A stretch of DNA of 64,000 nt from Pedobacter sp. ok626. Lineage in GTDB: Bacteria > Bacteroidota > Bacteroidia > Sphingobacteriales > Sphingobacteriaceae. Below are positions 26,795 through 35,839 of the stretch, one piece after another. The notes beneath the pieces were generated by a model. That model saw nothing but the letters and a program-made list of their open reading frames with translations. It was not told the origin of the DNA and did no database searches. The stretch spans positions 124,001 to 188,000 of the forward strand of contig NZ_FNEX01000001.1 in NCBI RefSeq assembly GCF_900100435.1, in the 5' to 3' direction. The number at the start of each line of letters is the position of its first letter. Within the stretch, counting starts at the first letter, position 1. The position numbers and the translations under genes were made by a program.

Positions 26795-27742
26795 ATGAAA
26801 ATTTATGTCCCCCTATGCTTCAGTTTAGTGATGCTTTTTGCAAGTTGTAATTTTCCTGAAAAATTATCCGATGCATCAGGCACATTTGAAGCTGATGAAG
26901 TAATTGTATCCTCAGAAGTTGCGGGGAAGATTGTTGAGTTGAAAATTGAAGAAGGAGATTTACTTCAAAAAGGTAGCATTGTAGGGATGATTGATTCTAT
27001 CCCATTACAACTACAAAAGGCCCAAGTTGAGGCTACAATTGGTGCATTGCGTCAAAAGACAATGGATGTGAAGCCGCAGGTAAAATTGTTAAAGGATCAG
27101 TCTAAAATACTCAATACCCAATTGAACAATGCACTTCATGAGCGCGGCAGAATAGAAAACCTGATCAGAGCAGATGCAGCCACTACCAAACAGCTGGATG
27201 ATATCAATTTGCAGATTAATGTTTTAAAACAGCAAATTATTGCAAATAATCAACAGATTAAAGTTCAGGAAACCGTCACAGGAACCCAAAATAATGCCAT
27301 ACTTAGTGAATATAAACCCTTATCTCAATCTGTAGCTCAGATTAATGATCAGTTGAAACGAACACTTATCGTTAACCCGATTCAAGGAACTGTGCTAACC
27401 AAGTATGCGATGGCCGGGGAGGTAACCTCTGCAGGAAAGGCTTTATATAGGATCGCAGATCTTTCTGTAATTACATTAAGAGCCTATATTACGGAGACGC
27501 AATTGGCACAGATTAAAATTAATCAGAAAGTAACGGTATTGGTCGACAGTACTTCCGATAGTTATAGGAAATATACAGGTGTGATCAGCATGATATCTGA
27601 TAAAGCCGAATTTACGCCAAAGACGATTCAGACAAAAGATGAACGCGCCAATTTGGTCTATGCCATAAAGATCCGGGTAAAAAATAATGGCTTACTAAAA
27701 ATCGGGATGTATGGAGAGGTAAAATTTAAATCGGGATCATGA
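26795..27742 (+). CDS. HlyD-family periplasmic adaptor lipoprotein
   Basis: The 315-residue product has a lipobox LFASC (Cys18), a first half of the biotinyl-lipoyl domain (ASGTFEADEVIVSSEVAGKI, about 27-46), a long coiled-coil hairpin (about 75-180), the second lipoyl half (GTVLTKYAMAGEVTSAG) and a beta-barrel domain. It links inner-membrane permeases to the TolC-like channel. The 3' end overlaps the first ABC ATPase gene by 4 bp. The order TolC, HlyD, ABC, ABC, permease, permease resembles the E. coli YbhGFSR drug/cation exporter, which lacks the local TolC gene. Confidence 0.9.
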   Translation: MKIYVPLCFSLVMLFASCNFPEKLSDASGTFEADEVIVSSEVAGKIVELKIEEGDLLQKGSIVGMIDSIPLQLQKAQVEATIGALRQKTMDVKPQVKLLKDQSKILNTQLNNALHERGRIENLIRADAATTKQLDDINLQINVLKQQIIANNQQIKVQETVTGTQNNAILSEYKPLSQSVAQINDQLKRTLIVNPIQGTVLTKYAMAGEVTSAGKALYRIADLSVITLRAYITETQLAQIKINQKVTVLVDSTSDSYRKYTGVISMISDKAEFTPKTIQTKDERANLVYAIKIRVKNNGLLKIGMYGEVKFKSGS

Positions 27743-28659
27743 AGGCGATAGTGGTTGAAGACATAGTTAAGAAATACCGGGTTGGCAAAGCCGAAGTATC
27801 GGCATTAGAGGGGATTTCATTCTCGGTAGATCATGGAGAAATTTTCGGAATCATTGGGCCCGACGGCGCAGGTAAAACTTCTTTGTTCCGGATATTAACC
27901 ACAGTGCTCCTTGCGGATAGCGGATTTGCATCCGTAGATGGTTTTGATGTTGTTAAGGATTATAAAAAAATCCGTAATCAGGTAGGGTACATGCCGGGGA
28001 GATTTTCGCTTTATCCCGATTTAACTGTTCAGGAAAACCTCGAATTTTTTGCAGCGATTTTCAATACGACGATTAAAGAGAATTACGACCTGGTAAAGGA
28101 GATTTACAGTCAGATAGAGCCTTTTAAAAATCGTAGAGCAGGGCAATTGTCGGGCGGCATGAAACAGAAGCTGGCGCTAAGTTGTGCACTAATTCACAAA
28201 CCATCAGTTTTATTCTTAGATGAGCCTACAACAGGGGTTGATGCGGTATCCCGTAAAGAGTTTTGGGAAATGTTGCACAGGTTGAAAGTGCAGGGGATCA
28301 CCATATTGGTATCTACGGCCTATATGGACGAGGCAACACTTTGCGATAGGGTTGGTCTGATTCAGAAAGGAGTTTTATTGTCAGTGAATACACCTAAACG
28401 GGTGATTTCTGAATTTAAAGATGCCCTATGGGCCATCCGGGCAAAGGAAATGTATCCATTAATGGAAGCCATTAAAGCGGACCCCTCCGTACTGAGTTGC
28501 TACCCCTTTGGCCAGTATCATCACGTCACCTTTCACAATAAAGCAGAAAGTAAAGCACAGTTGGAAAGGATCATCAAAAATGGCAATTATACTGATGTGG
28601 AAATATTTCCAATTCAGGCAAATATTGAAGACTGTTTTATGGCCCTAATGAAAGAATGA
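27739..28659 (+). CDS. ABC exporter ATPase, first copy (YbhF N-half-like)
   Basis: The 306-residue ATPase has Walker A GPDGAGKTSL (with Asp in place of the usual Asn/Ser), signature LSGGMKQKLALSCALIH, Walker B VLFLDEPTTGVDAVSRKEFWEML and a long C-terminal extension. The VSRKEFW wording is typical of YbhF/RbbA-type exporters, in which two such domains are often fused; here they are separate genes one base apart. It would pair with the second ATPase to drive the two permeases. Confidence 0.9.
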   Translation: MKAIVVEDIVKKYRVGKAEVSALEGISFSVDHGEIFGIIGPDGAGKTSLFRILTTVLLADSGFASVDGFDVVKDYKKIRNQVGYMPGRFSLYPDLTVQENLEFFAAIFNTTIKENYDLVKEIYSQIEPFKNRRAGQLSGGMKQKLALSCALIHKPSVLFLDEPTTGVDAVSRKEFWEMLHRLKVQGITILVSTAYMDEATLCDRVGLIQKGVLLSVNTPKRVISEFKDALWAIRAKEMYPLMEAIKADPSVLSCYPFGQYHHVTFHNKAESKAQLERIIKNGNYTDVEIFPIQANIEDCFMALMKE

Positions 28660-28660
28660 G

Positions 28661-29407
28661 ATGGAAACAGAAAAAGTGATTCGTGCAAAGGAGCTGACAA
28701 AGAAATTTGGCGCTTTTACAGCAGTAGACAATATCAGTTTTGAGGTGGCAAAGGGAGAGATTTTTGGCTTTCTAGGTGCAAACGGTGCGGGTAAAACAAC
28801 GGCAATGCGAATGTTGTGTGGCTTGTCGCTCCCTACATCAGGTACAGCCTCAGTTGCTGGTTTCGACGTTTACAAAGAGAGTGAAGCGATAAAAAAAAAC
28901 ATAGGTTACATGAGCCAGAAGTTTTCACTTTATGAAGACCTTACTGTCACCGAAAATATAAGCTTCTATGCTGGTATCTATGGCCTGAATGACCGTCAAA
29001 TTAAGGAAAAGACCAGTCAATTGTTAGCCCAATTACATCTTGTCGGAGAAGAGAAGAGTCTGGTGCGGTCGCTGCCATTAGGTTGGAAACAGAAGCTGGC
29101 CTTTTCGATAGCCATTGTACATGATCCCGCAATTGTTTTTTTAGATGAGCCAACTGGCGGAGTTGATCCCATTGCCAGACGTGAATTTTGGAGTATGATT
29201 TATGCGGCTTCTGCCAGGGGGATTACCATTTTTGTAACTACCCATTATATGGATGAAGCTGAGTATTGCGATCGGGTGTCCATTATGGTAGACGGGCGGA
29301 TAGATGCCCTGGATTCTCCGATGAACCTGATGAAAGAATTTGAGGTAAACTCCATGGATGATGTATTTCTGCAGTTGGCGAGGAATGCACAAAGGATAGA
29401 AGGCTAA
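28661..29407 (+). CDS. ABC exporter ATPase, second copy (YbhF C-half-like)
   Basis: The 248-residue ATPase has a normal Walker A (GANGAGKTTAMRML) and Walker B (IVFLDEPTGGVDPIARREFW), but its signature loop is LPLGWKQKLAFSIAI instead of LSGGQ. That altered loop is the norm for the second nucleotide-binding domain of YbhF/RbbA-like proteins, which suggests an asymmetric heterodimer with one weak ATP site. It is embedded between the first ATPase and the permeases with 1-bp gaps. Confidence 0.9.
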   Translation: METEKVIRAKELTKKFGAFTAVDNISFEVAKGEIFGFLGANGAGKTTAMRMLCGLSLPTSGTASVAGFDVYKESEAIKKNIGYMSQKFSLYEDLTVTENISFYAGIYGLNDRQIKEKTSQLLAQLHLVGEEKSLVRSLPLGWKQKLAFSIAIVHDPAIVFLDEPTGGVDPIARREFWSMIYAASARGITIFVTTHYMDEAEYCDRVSIMVDGRIDALDSPMNLMKEFEVNSMDDVFLQLARNAQRIEG

Positions 29408-29408
29408 G

Positions 29409-30512
29409 ATGAAACAGTTTCTGATTTTTGTAAAGAAAGAGTGGCTCCATATCTGGCGGGACAAAAGAACATTGTTTATATTGATCTGGATGCCTGTCAT
29501 CCAAATTTTGCTGTATGGATTTGCGCTTACTAATGAAGTTAAAAACTCAAGAATTGTTATTTTTGATCAGGCGAAGGATGAGGCTTCGAGAAGTATTTCC
29601 AACGAGATTTCAGCCAGTCGTTATTTTAGTCTTTACAAAACAGTAAACTCCTACGATGAAATTGAAGCCACTTTTCGACAAGGAAAGATCAGGCTGGCCG
29701 TCGTCTTTCCCCGAGGGTTTAGAAATGATCTTTTACATACCAATCATGCACAAGTACAGTTGATCGCTGATTCTTCAGATCCCAATACAGCCAGCATGCT
29801 TAGCAATTATGCTGCAGCCATCATTAACGATTATCAGCAGTCCCTAAACGATAACCAACAGCTGCCATATACGATTAAAATTCAGGTTCGTATGCTATAT
29901 AATCCGGAGTTAAAAGGAGCCTATAATTTTGTGCCGGGCGTTATGGCCCTGGTACTGATGTTGGTTTGTACCATGATGACCGCCATCGCCATCGTGAAAG
30001 AAAAGGAGATTGGAACTATGGAGGTTATCCTGGTTTCACCTTTAAAACCCTTTAGGATCATTATCGCCAAAACCGTTCCTTACCTGATGGTTTCCATGCT
30101 TAATATCATTAGTATAATGCTCATTAGCGTTTTTGCTTTAGATGTGCCTATTACAGGAAGTGTATGGCTGTTAATGGCCGAAAGTATCTTATTTACGATC
30201 ACGTCCCTATCCGTAGGAATTTTGATCTCGAATACTGCTAAAACACAACAAACCGCAATGTTTACGGCCATGATGAGTCTGTTTTTGCCAACACTTTTGT
30301 TTAGCGGTTTTTTATTTCCAGTAGAGAATATGCCTATTCCACTCCAGGTGATCTCTAACGTTGTGCCTTCGCGGTGGTATTTCATTATTGTAAAAGCTGT
30401 AATGATAAAAGGGCTGGGTTTTGCAGCAATATGGAAAGAAACCCTCATTTTGGTTGGAATGACTGCTACTTTATTGGGTATTAGTATTTACAAGTTTAAA
30501 ATCAGGCTATGA
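29409..30512 (+). CDS. ABC-2 type exporter permease, first copy (YbhS/YhhJ-like)
   Basis: The 367-residue membrane protein shows the ABC-2 plan: an N-terminal helix after KKEWLHIWRDKRTLFILIWMP, a large periplasmic domain (about 45-170), then five helices. The marker segment is IVKEKEIGTMEVILVSPLKPFRIIIAKTVPY (about 195-225). It overlaps the next permease gene by 4 bp, and the two probably form the heterodimeric channel of the exporter. Confidence 0.9.
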   Translation: MKQFLIFVKKEWLHIWRDKRTLFILIWMPVIQILLYGFALTNEVKNSRIVIFDQAKDEASRSISNEISASRYFSLYKTVNSYDEIEATFRQGKIRLAVVFPRGFRNDLLHTNHAQVQLIADSSDPNTASMLSNYAAAIINDYQQSLNDNQQLPYTIKIQVRMLYNPELKGAYNFVPGVMALVLMLVCTMMTAIAIVKEKEIGTMEVILVSPLKPFRIIIAKTVPYLMVSMLNIISIMLISVFALDVPITGSVWLLMAESILFTITSLSVGILISNTAKTQQTAMFTAMMSLFLPTLLFSGFLFPVENMPIPLQVISNVVPSRWYFIIVKAVMIKGLGFAAIWKETLILVGMTATLLGISIYKFKIRL

Positions 30513-31630
30513 GAACTTTAAAGTTTTTACTTAGAAAGGAATTGTTGCAAATATTTCGTGACCCTGCAATTTTTAGAATATTATTCATCATGCCAATGGT
30601 TCAGCTTTTAATACTCCCGCTTGCGGCAGACTATGAAATTAAAAATATTAATCTGGGGGTAGTTGATCACGACCATTCAACTTATTCACGTAAGATGATA
30701 GATAAGATTACATCTTCAGGATATTTCAGGCTAAGAGATTACAGTGCAACCTATACCCAGGCCCTCCATGCAATTGAGCAAGATAAAACAGATTTGATAC
30801 TTGAAATTCCCAGCCAATTTGAACGTAATCTTGTTAAGGAAAGTGAGTCTGATCTGTTGATCTCTGTAAATGCAATCAATGGGGTTAAGGCCGGTTTGGG
30901 TGCGGCTTATTTACAGGGAATCATACACGATTATAATCAGGAAATCAGGATGGAATGGATCCAAAATCTAAGGTTCAATCCGCTGCCGATTATAGACGTA
31001 ACATCGACAAATTGGTACAATCCAAATATGAATTATCGCGTATTTATGGTTCCAGGCATATTGGTGATGTTGGTCACAATGATAGGATCATCATTCGCTT
31101 CGAACAATATTGTGCGCGAAAAAGAGATGGGTACGATAGAGCAGATTAATGTCAGTCCTATAAAAAAAACACAGTTCATTATTGGGAAACTAGTTCCATT
31201 TTGGATATTGGCTATTACGGTTTTGACATTAGGATTGATTCTGGCCAGGCTTGTTTATGGTATCATACCGCTTGGACACTATAGTACCATCTATTTTTTC
31301 GCCTCTATTTATCTGGTAGCGATACTAGGTTTGGGCCTCCTACTATCTACCTACGCACAAACCCAGCAACAATCCATGCTGGTTTCCTTTTTCGTTACGA
31401 TGATCTTTAATCTGCTCAGTGGATTGTACACACCAATAGAAAGTATGCCTCAATGGGCACAGGTAATTACCTGGTTTAATCCCGTATCTTATTTTATTCA
31501 AGTCATGCGTATGGTGATGTTAAAAGGTAGTAGTTTGGCAGATATTGAGCATCATATTTTAGCGATGCTTGGTTTTGCCATATTTTTTAATGGATGGGCA
31601 ATTCTGAACTATAGGAAAAGGTCGGGTTAG
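30509..31630 (+). CDS. ABC-2 type exporter permease, second copy (YbhR-like)
   Basis: The 373-residue membrane protein has the same fold as its neighbour: RKELLQIFRDPAIFRILFIMP at the N-terminus, a periplasmic domain, and IVREKEMGTIEQINVSPIKKTQFIIGKLVP before the helical bundle. LSGLYTPIESMPQWAQ near the C-terminus is a typical ABC-2 loop. It is the last gene of the exporter operon, which ends before the Fnr-type promoter of the LOG gene. Confidence 0.9.
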   Translation: MRTLKFLLRKELLQIFRDPAIFRILFIMPMVQLLILPLAADYEIKNINLGVVDHDHSTYSRKMIDKITSSGYFRLRDYSATYTQALHAIEQDKTDLILEIPSQFERNLVKESESDLLISVNAINGVKAGLGAAYLQGIIHDYNQEIRMEWIQNLRFNPLPIIDVTSTNWYNPNMNYRVFMVPGILVMLVTMIGSSFASNNIVREKEMGTIEQINVSPIKKTQFIIGKLVPFWILAITVLTLGLILARLVYGIIPLGHYSTIYFFASIYLVAILGLGLLLSTYAQTQQQSMLVSFFVTMIFNLLSGLYTPIESMPQWAQVITWFNPVSYFIQVMRMVMLKGSSLADIEHHILAMLGFAIFFNGWAILNYRKRSG

Positions 31631-31664
31631 CAGCTATATTAAACTGTGTATTTAGTTTATTACA

Positions 31665-31730
31665 GTGTTGATTGTCATTTGTTTATGTGATTTTCGTCAT
31701 GTTTGGGATGGAATATTTTTTGAAACTTTA
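31665..31730 (+). promoter_or_regulatory. Tandem Fnr-type sites and -7 element for LOG-Usp-ppsA
   Basis: The proximal site GTGAT-TTTC-GTCAT lies at 31687-31700 (centre 31693.5). AAACTTTA starting at 31723 is 29.5 bp away. A distal site GTGTT-GATT-GTCAT at 31665-31678 is centred exactly 22 bp upstream. The LOG start codon is at 31769. Confidence 0.62.
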
Positions 31731-31768
31731 ACTTAAATAAAGAATTCGAATAATAGCACCAATTTATA

Positions 31769-32488
31769 ATGAACAAATCGGAAATCATCTTCCTTGAAGG
31801 CCCCCATTCAAGATGGAAAGAGCTTTTTTTTGTGTTTACCATAATGAAGGAATTCATCAAGGGATTTAGGGAATTACATTTTGTTGGCCCCTGTATCACC
31901 ATATTTGGTTCAGCGCGTTTTAGAGATGGACATCCTTATTATGAATTTACCAGAAAAGCTGCCGCCGAGTTTGCAAAATTGGGTTTCACGATACTAACAG
32001 GGGGTGGGCCAGGCTTAATGGAGGCCGCAAATAGAGGGGCGAAAGATGTTTATGGCCGATCCGTAGGATGTAATATACAACTCCCTCGCGAACAAGAAAC
32101 GAATTCATACCTCGATAAATGGGTTTACATCCGGCACTTTTTTGTACGAAAAGTTTTGTTAGTCAAATATTCCTTTGCATTTGTGGTGATGCCTGGTGGC
32201 TATGGTACACTCGACGAATTTTTTGAGTCATTAACATTAATACAAACTAAAACGATCCATAATTTTCCAATTATAATATTTGGTAAAGCATATCATCAAG
32301 AGCTGCTTAAGCATATCGAACAAATGGAAAAGGACGGGACAATCTCAGTTTCGGATACTCAATTGTTTCTGATCACAGATGATATTAAGCAAGCTGTTGA
32401 CTGGATTAAAGAAAGAAGTATTAAGCAGTATAAACTACATCCGGAACGAAAAATAGAGCCATTTAAATGGCTGTTTGAAAACCATTAA
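31769..32488 (+). CDS. LOG-family (TIGR00730) Rossmann-fold nucleotide phosphoribohydrolase
   Basis: The 239-residue product carries the two family signatures GGGPGLMEAANRGA (about 79-92) and PGGYGTLDEFFE (about 140-151). LOG-type enzymes hydrolyse nucleoside 5'-monophosphates to a base and ribose 5-phosphate; in bacteria they act on AMP-like substrates or in cytokinin-like metabolism, and some bind stringent-response signals. Here the substrate is unknown. It leads a unit with Usp 2 and PEP synthase (49- and 38-bp gaps), downstream of two Fnr-type sites. Confidence 0.88.
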   Translation: MNKSEIIFLEGPHSRWKELFFVFTIMKEFIKGFRELHFVGPCITIFGSARFRDGHPYYEFTRKAAAEFAKLGFTILTGGGPGLMEAANRGAKDVYGRSVGCNIQLPREQETNSYLDKWVYIRHFFVRKVLLVKYSFAFVVMPGGYGTLDEFFESLTLIQTKTIHNFPIIIFGKAYHQELLKHIEQMEKDGTISVSDTQLFLITDDIKQAVDWIKERSIKQYKLHPERKIEPFKWLFENH

Positions 32489-32537
32489 AGGATAGTTTTA
32501 ACCGCTTTTAGTCATTGTGAAATTTTAAAATATTGTC

Positions 32538-33419
32538 ATGAAAAAGATCCTAATTCCAACCGATTTCTCAGTTCCAGCCGAAAATGCGGCTAAGTACGGA
32601 GTTGAACTTGCAAAATCCCTAAAAGCTGATGTATGGCTATGTAATGCCTATAAGGTGCCTGCAGAAGCCCCGATGGCTGCCCAGGTAGTCTGGCCGTTAA
32701 TGGATGCCTATACTTTAAAAGAAGAAGTAACTACTGATTTGGATAGATTAGTTAAAAAACTATCGGATCCAAATTGTTCGGTAGATGAAAGCGCTTATTG
32801 TCCCCAAATCTTCTATGAAAGTGGCGTTGGAGAGGTATGTGATGTCGTTGCTGCATTGGTTAAAGAGAAAAAGATCGATTTAGTCGTTATGGGCATCGCA
32901 GGTGCAAGCGGACTAGTTCAGTTTGTTTTGGGAAGTAATACAAAGGAAATAATTGAAAAATCAGATTTCCCAATATTATTGATCCCGTATGAAGCGAGCT
33001 ACAAAAAAATACAAAAAATTGGTTTTGCTACAAACTTAGGTAATGATGATCTCGAGGCACTTCAGGCTTTGGTCCATTTTGCTGCACCTTTAGATGCTGA
33101 AATTGTTCTCATTCATATCAGCACTAAAAATGTAAACTTCACTGAAGAATTTTCTCATAAAAAAAACGAGTATCTCAATGAGGTCGTTTCAAAAATTAAA
33201 TATTCCAAAATTAGATTTGAATACTTATGGTATAATGACGTTGATAATGGATTGGATTGGATGGCTTCACAAATGGATTTTGATATATTGTCAATAGCTC
33301 ATAAAAGTCATCATATCCTTGCGAAAATTTTTAAAGGTAGTCATACTCAGAAACTTTCAAGACATACTAAAATCCCAATGTTGGTATTTCCGCCAAGCGA
33401 GCACATTGTTTGGCTGTAA
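32538..33419 (+). CDS. Double-domain universal stress protein (Usp 2)
   Basis: The 293-residue product is a clear paralogue of Usp 1: it starts KKILIPTDFSVPAENAA, keeps the nucleotide motif GIAGASGLVQFVLGSN in domain 1 and ends KIFKGSHTQKLSRHTKIPML. Domain 1 covers about 1-150 and domain 2 about 158-290. Its place directly before PEP synthase suggests it is made when carbon flow is turned toward PEP under energy stress; that link is inference. Confidence 0.92.
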   Translation: MKKILIPTDFSVPAENAAKYGVELAKSLKADVWLCNAYKVPAEAPMAAQVVWPLMDAYTLKEEVTTDLDRLVKKLSDPNCSVDESAYCPQIFYESGVGEVCDVVAALVKEKKIDLVVMGIAGASGLVQFVLGSNTKEIIEKSDFPILLIPYEASYKKIQKIGFATNLGNDDLEALQALVHFAAPLDAEIVLIHISTKNVNFTEEFSHKKNEYLNEVVSKIKYSKIRFEYLWYNDVDNGLDWMASQMDFDILSIAHKSHHILAKIFKGSHTQKLSRHTKIPMLVFPPSEHIVWL

Positions 33420-33457
33420 CAAAAATTATTAGCACGCTCTATTAAAATAACCTGAAA

Positions 33458-35833
33458 ATGGAAAATTACATTAAAAAATTTAGCGAGATCGGCATTCACG
33501 ACATTGCTGAAGTTGGTGGTAAAAACGCATCATTGGGGGAAATGTTCACACATTTAACGCCCAAGGGAATTTTGATACCAAAGGGTTTTGCCGTAACTGC
33601 AGCCGCTTATAGACATTTTATCTATTGCAATGATCTGGCTCTTCCATTGGCTAAACTTATGCAGCAATTAAATAAAAATGATTATAGTAATCTACCGGAA
33701 ATAGGGAAAGAAGCGAGAAAATTGATCCTATCAGGCCGCTTAACCAATGAAATTGGAATGGATATTATAAGTGCGTATGAAAACATGTTTAGTGATGGAA
33801 ACCAGGAAGTCGCAGTTCGTAGCAGTGCCACGGCAGAAGATTTGCCGGAGGCAAGTTTCGCTGGTCAGCACGAATCCTATCTAAATATAAAAGGAAATCA
33901 TGCGCTATTGTATGCCGTTAGGCAGTGTTATGCATCGCTGTATACCGATAGAGCCATCAAATATAGGGAAGATAAAGGCTTTGCCCACGACAAAGTTTTT
34001 CTTTCCGTAGGTGTACAGGAAATGATTAGATCGGATATTGGCTGCTCAGGGGTGGGATTCACATTAGAGCCTGAATCCGGCTTTAGGGATGTCATACATA
34101 TTGCAGGTGTATGGGGCCTCGGCGAAAATATAGTTCAGGGTAGCGTTACTCCTGATGAATTTCTGGTATTTAAGCCCAGTTTGGAAAATGGATTTAAATC
34201 AATTTTACAGAAAAATCTTGGTCGAAAAGATAAAATGATGATTTATGCAGATGCCGAGGACGATGTAAATTCGGTAATTAATAAGGAGACACCGCTTGAT
34301 ATGCAGCGTAGATTTGTGCTGGAGGATAGGGAAGTTGAAAAGTTAGCCAACTGGGCATTGATTATTGAAAATCACTACCAGATGCCTATGGATTTTGAAT
34401 GGGCAAAGGATGGAATTGGACATCAGTTATATATACTTCAGGCCAGGCCCGAAACTGTGCATGGTAAACAAAAATCACTAAGCCTAAATGCTTATCGCCT
34501 GAAAGAGAAAGGAGTGGTACTGGCTAAGGGAGAAGCGATAGGTAGCAAGATTATTTCCGGACCCGCCAGATATCTGAATACACCAGCAGATGCCCATAAG
34601 TTAGCTGAAGGAGATATTTTAGTCACAGATACAACAAGTCCGGATTGGGATCCTATTCTAAAAAAGGTGGCCGGTATTGTGACTAATAGGGGTGGCAGAA
34701 CAAGTCACGCCGCAATTATTGCAAGGGAACTAGGGGTACCTGCAATTGTAGGCACAACTTCTGCAACTTTAGATATTTTTGATGGTGAGCTGATTACTTT
34801 AGTTTGTTCCGAAGGTAAAATAGGCCATGTTTATAAAGGTAAATTGGACTGGGAAAAAACGAGTACTATAATCGCAGATATTAAGCTCCCGGTTAGACCC
34901 AAAGCGCAATTAATTATTGCCGATCCGGAAAAGGCTTTTGAGTTATCTTTTTATCCCAATCATGGCGTCGGTTTGCTAAGGCTGGAATTTATGATCAGCA
35001 ATTCCGTAAAAATTCATCCCATGGCGCTGTTGAAATTTGACAAGGTTAAGGATGAAAAAGAGCGCGCTCAAATAGAAGAAATTACGAGTGATTATCCAGA
35101 TAAAAGAACTTATTTCATTGACAAGTTGTCAAAAGGTGTGGCAACTATAGCAGCAGCCTTTTATCCTAAGGAAGTTATCGTTCGAATGAGTGATTTTAAA
35201 TCAAATGAATATGCAGGATTGGTTGGTGGTAAGTCTTTTGAGCCCGAGGAAGAAAATCCTATGATTGGTTTCAGAGGAGCATCGAGATATTATCATGAGC
35301 GTTATAAAGAAGGGTTCCAGCTAGAATGTGAAGCAATGAAAGTGGTCAGAAATGAGATGGGGCTTAGCAATGTTAAATTGATGATACCATTTTGCAGAAC
35401 AGTTGAGGAAGGTAAAAAAGTAATCGAGTTGATGAAAACATTCGGATTAACCCAGGGAGATAAGCAGCTGGAAATATTTGTTATGGCAGAGATACCAAGT
35501 AATGTACTCCTGGCCGAAGAATTTGCCAAGGTTTTTGATGGTTTCTCGATTGGCTCTAATGATCTTACCCAATTAACTTTGGGGATTGATCGCGACTCGG
35601 CCTTAGTTGCTGATCTTTTTGACGAACAAAATGCAGCCAGCAAAATGCTCATCCTGCAAATGATTCAGAAGGCAAAAGCATTGGGTAAGAAAATAGGGCT
35701 TTGCGGACAGGCGCCAAGTGATTCGGAAACCTTTACTAATTTGCTGGTCGATGCGGGAATTGATAGTATTTCATTTAATGCTGATGCCTTATTGCAAGGG
35801 ATAGCAAATATGAATAAAGCCCTTTCCAGATAA
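33458..35833 (+). CDS. ppsA: Phosphoenolpyruvate synthase
   Basis: The 791-residue length matches PpsA (about 790). Domains in order are the ATP-grasp PPDK N-terminal domain (GGKNASLGEM at 21, VRSSATAEDLPEASFAGQHES about 120-140), the swivelling phospho-His domain (GGRTSHAAIIARELGVPAIVG, His about 420) and the C-terminal PEP barrel (GSNDLTQLTLGIDRD, then LCGQAPSD with the catalytic Cys). It makes PEP from pyruvate and ATP, releasing AMP and phosphate. In this island it stands with PfkB, GpmA and D-lactate dehydrogenase, suggesting rerouted glycolytic carbon under low oxygen. Confidence 0.95.
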   Translation: MENYIKKFSEIGIHDIAEVGGKNASLGEMFTHLTPKGILIPKGFAVTAAAYRHFIYCNDLALPLAKLMQQLNKNDYSNLPEIGKEARKLILSGRLTNEIGMDIISAYENMFSDGNQEVAVRSSATAEDLPEASFAGQHESYLNIKGNHALLYAVRQCYASLYTDRAIKYREDKGFAHDKVFLSVGVQEMIRSDIGCSGVGFTLEPESGFRDVIHIAGVWGLGENIVQGSVTPDEFLVFKPSLENGFKSILQKNLGRKDKMMIYADAEDDVNSVINKETPLDMQRRFVLEDREVEKLANWALIIENHYQMPMDFEWAKDGIGHQLYILQARPETVHGKQKSLSLNAYRLKEKGVVLAKGEAIGSKIISGPARYLNTPADAHKLAEGDILVTDTTSPDWDPILKKVAGIVTNRGGRTSHAAIIARELGVPAIVGTTSATLDIFDGELITLVCSEGKIGHVYKGKLDWEKTSTIIADIKLPVRPKAQLIIADPEKAFELSFYPNHGVGLLRLEFMISNSVKIHPMALLKFDKVKDEKERAQIEEITSDYPDKRTYFIDKLSKGVATIAAAFYPKEVIVRMSDFKSNEYAGLVGGKSFEPEEENPMIGFRGASRYYHERYKEGFQLECEAMKVVRNEMGLSNVKLMIPFCRTVEEGKKVIELMKTFGLTQGDKQLEIFVMAEIPSNVLLAEEFAKVFDGFSIGSNDLTQLTLGIDRDSALVADLFDEQNAASKMLILQMIQKAKALGKKIGLCGQAPSDSETFTNLLVDAGIDSISFNADALLQGIANMNKALSR

Positions 35834-35839
35834 TTGGTT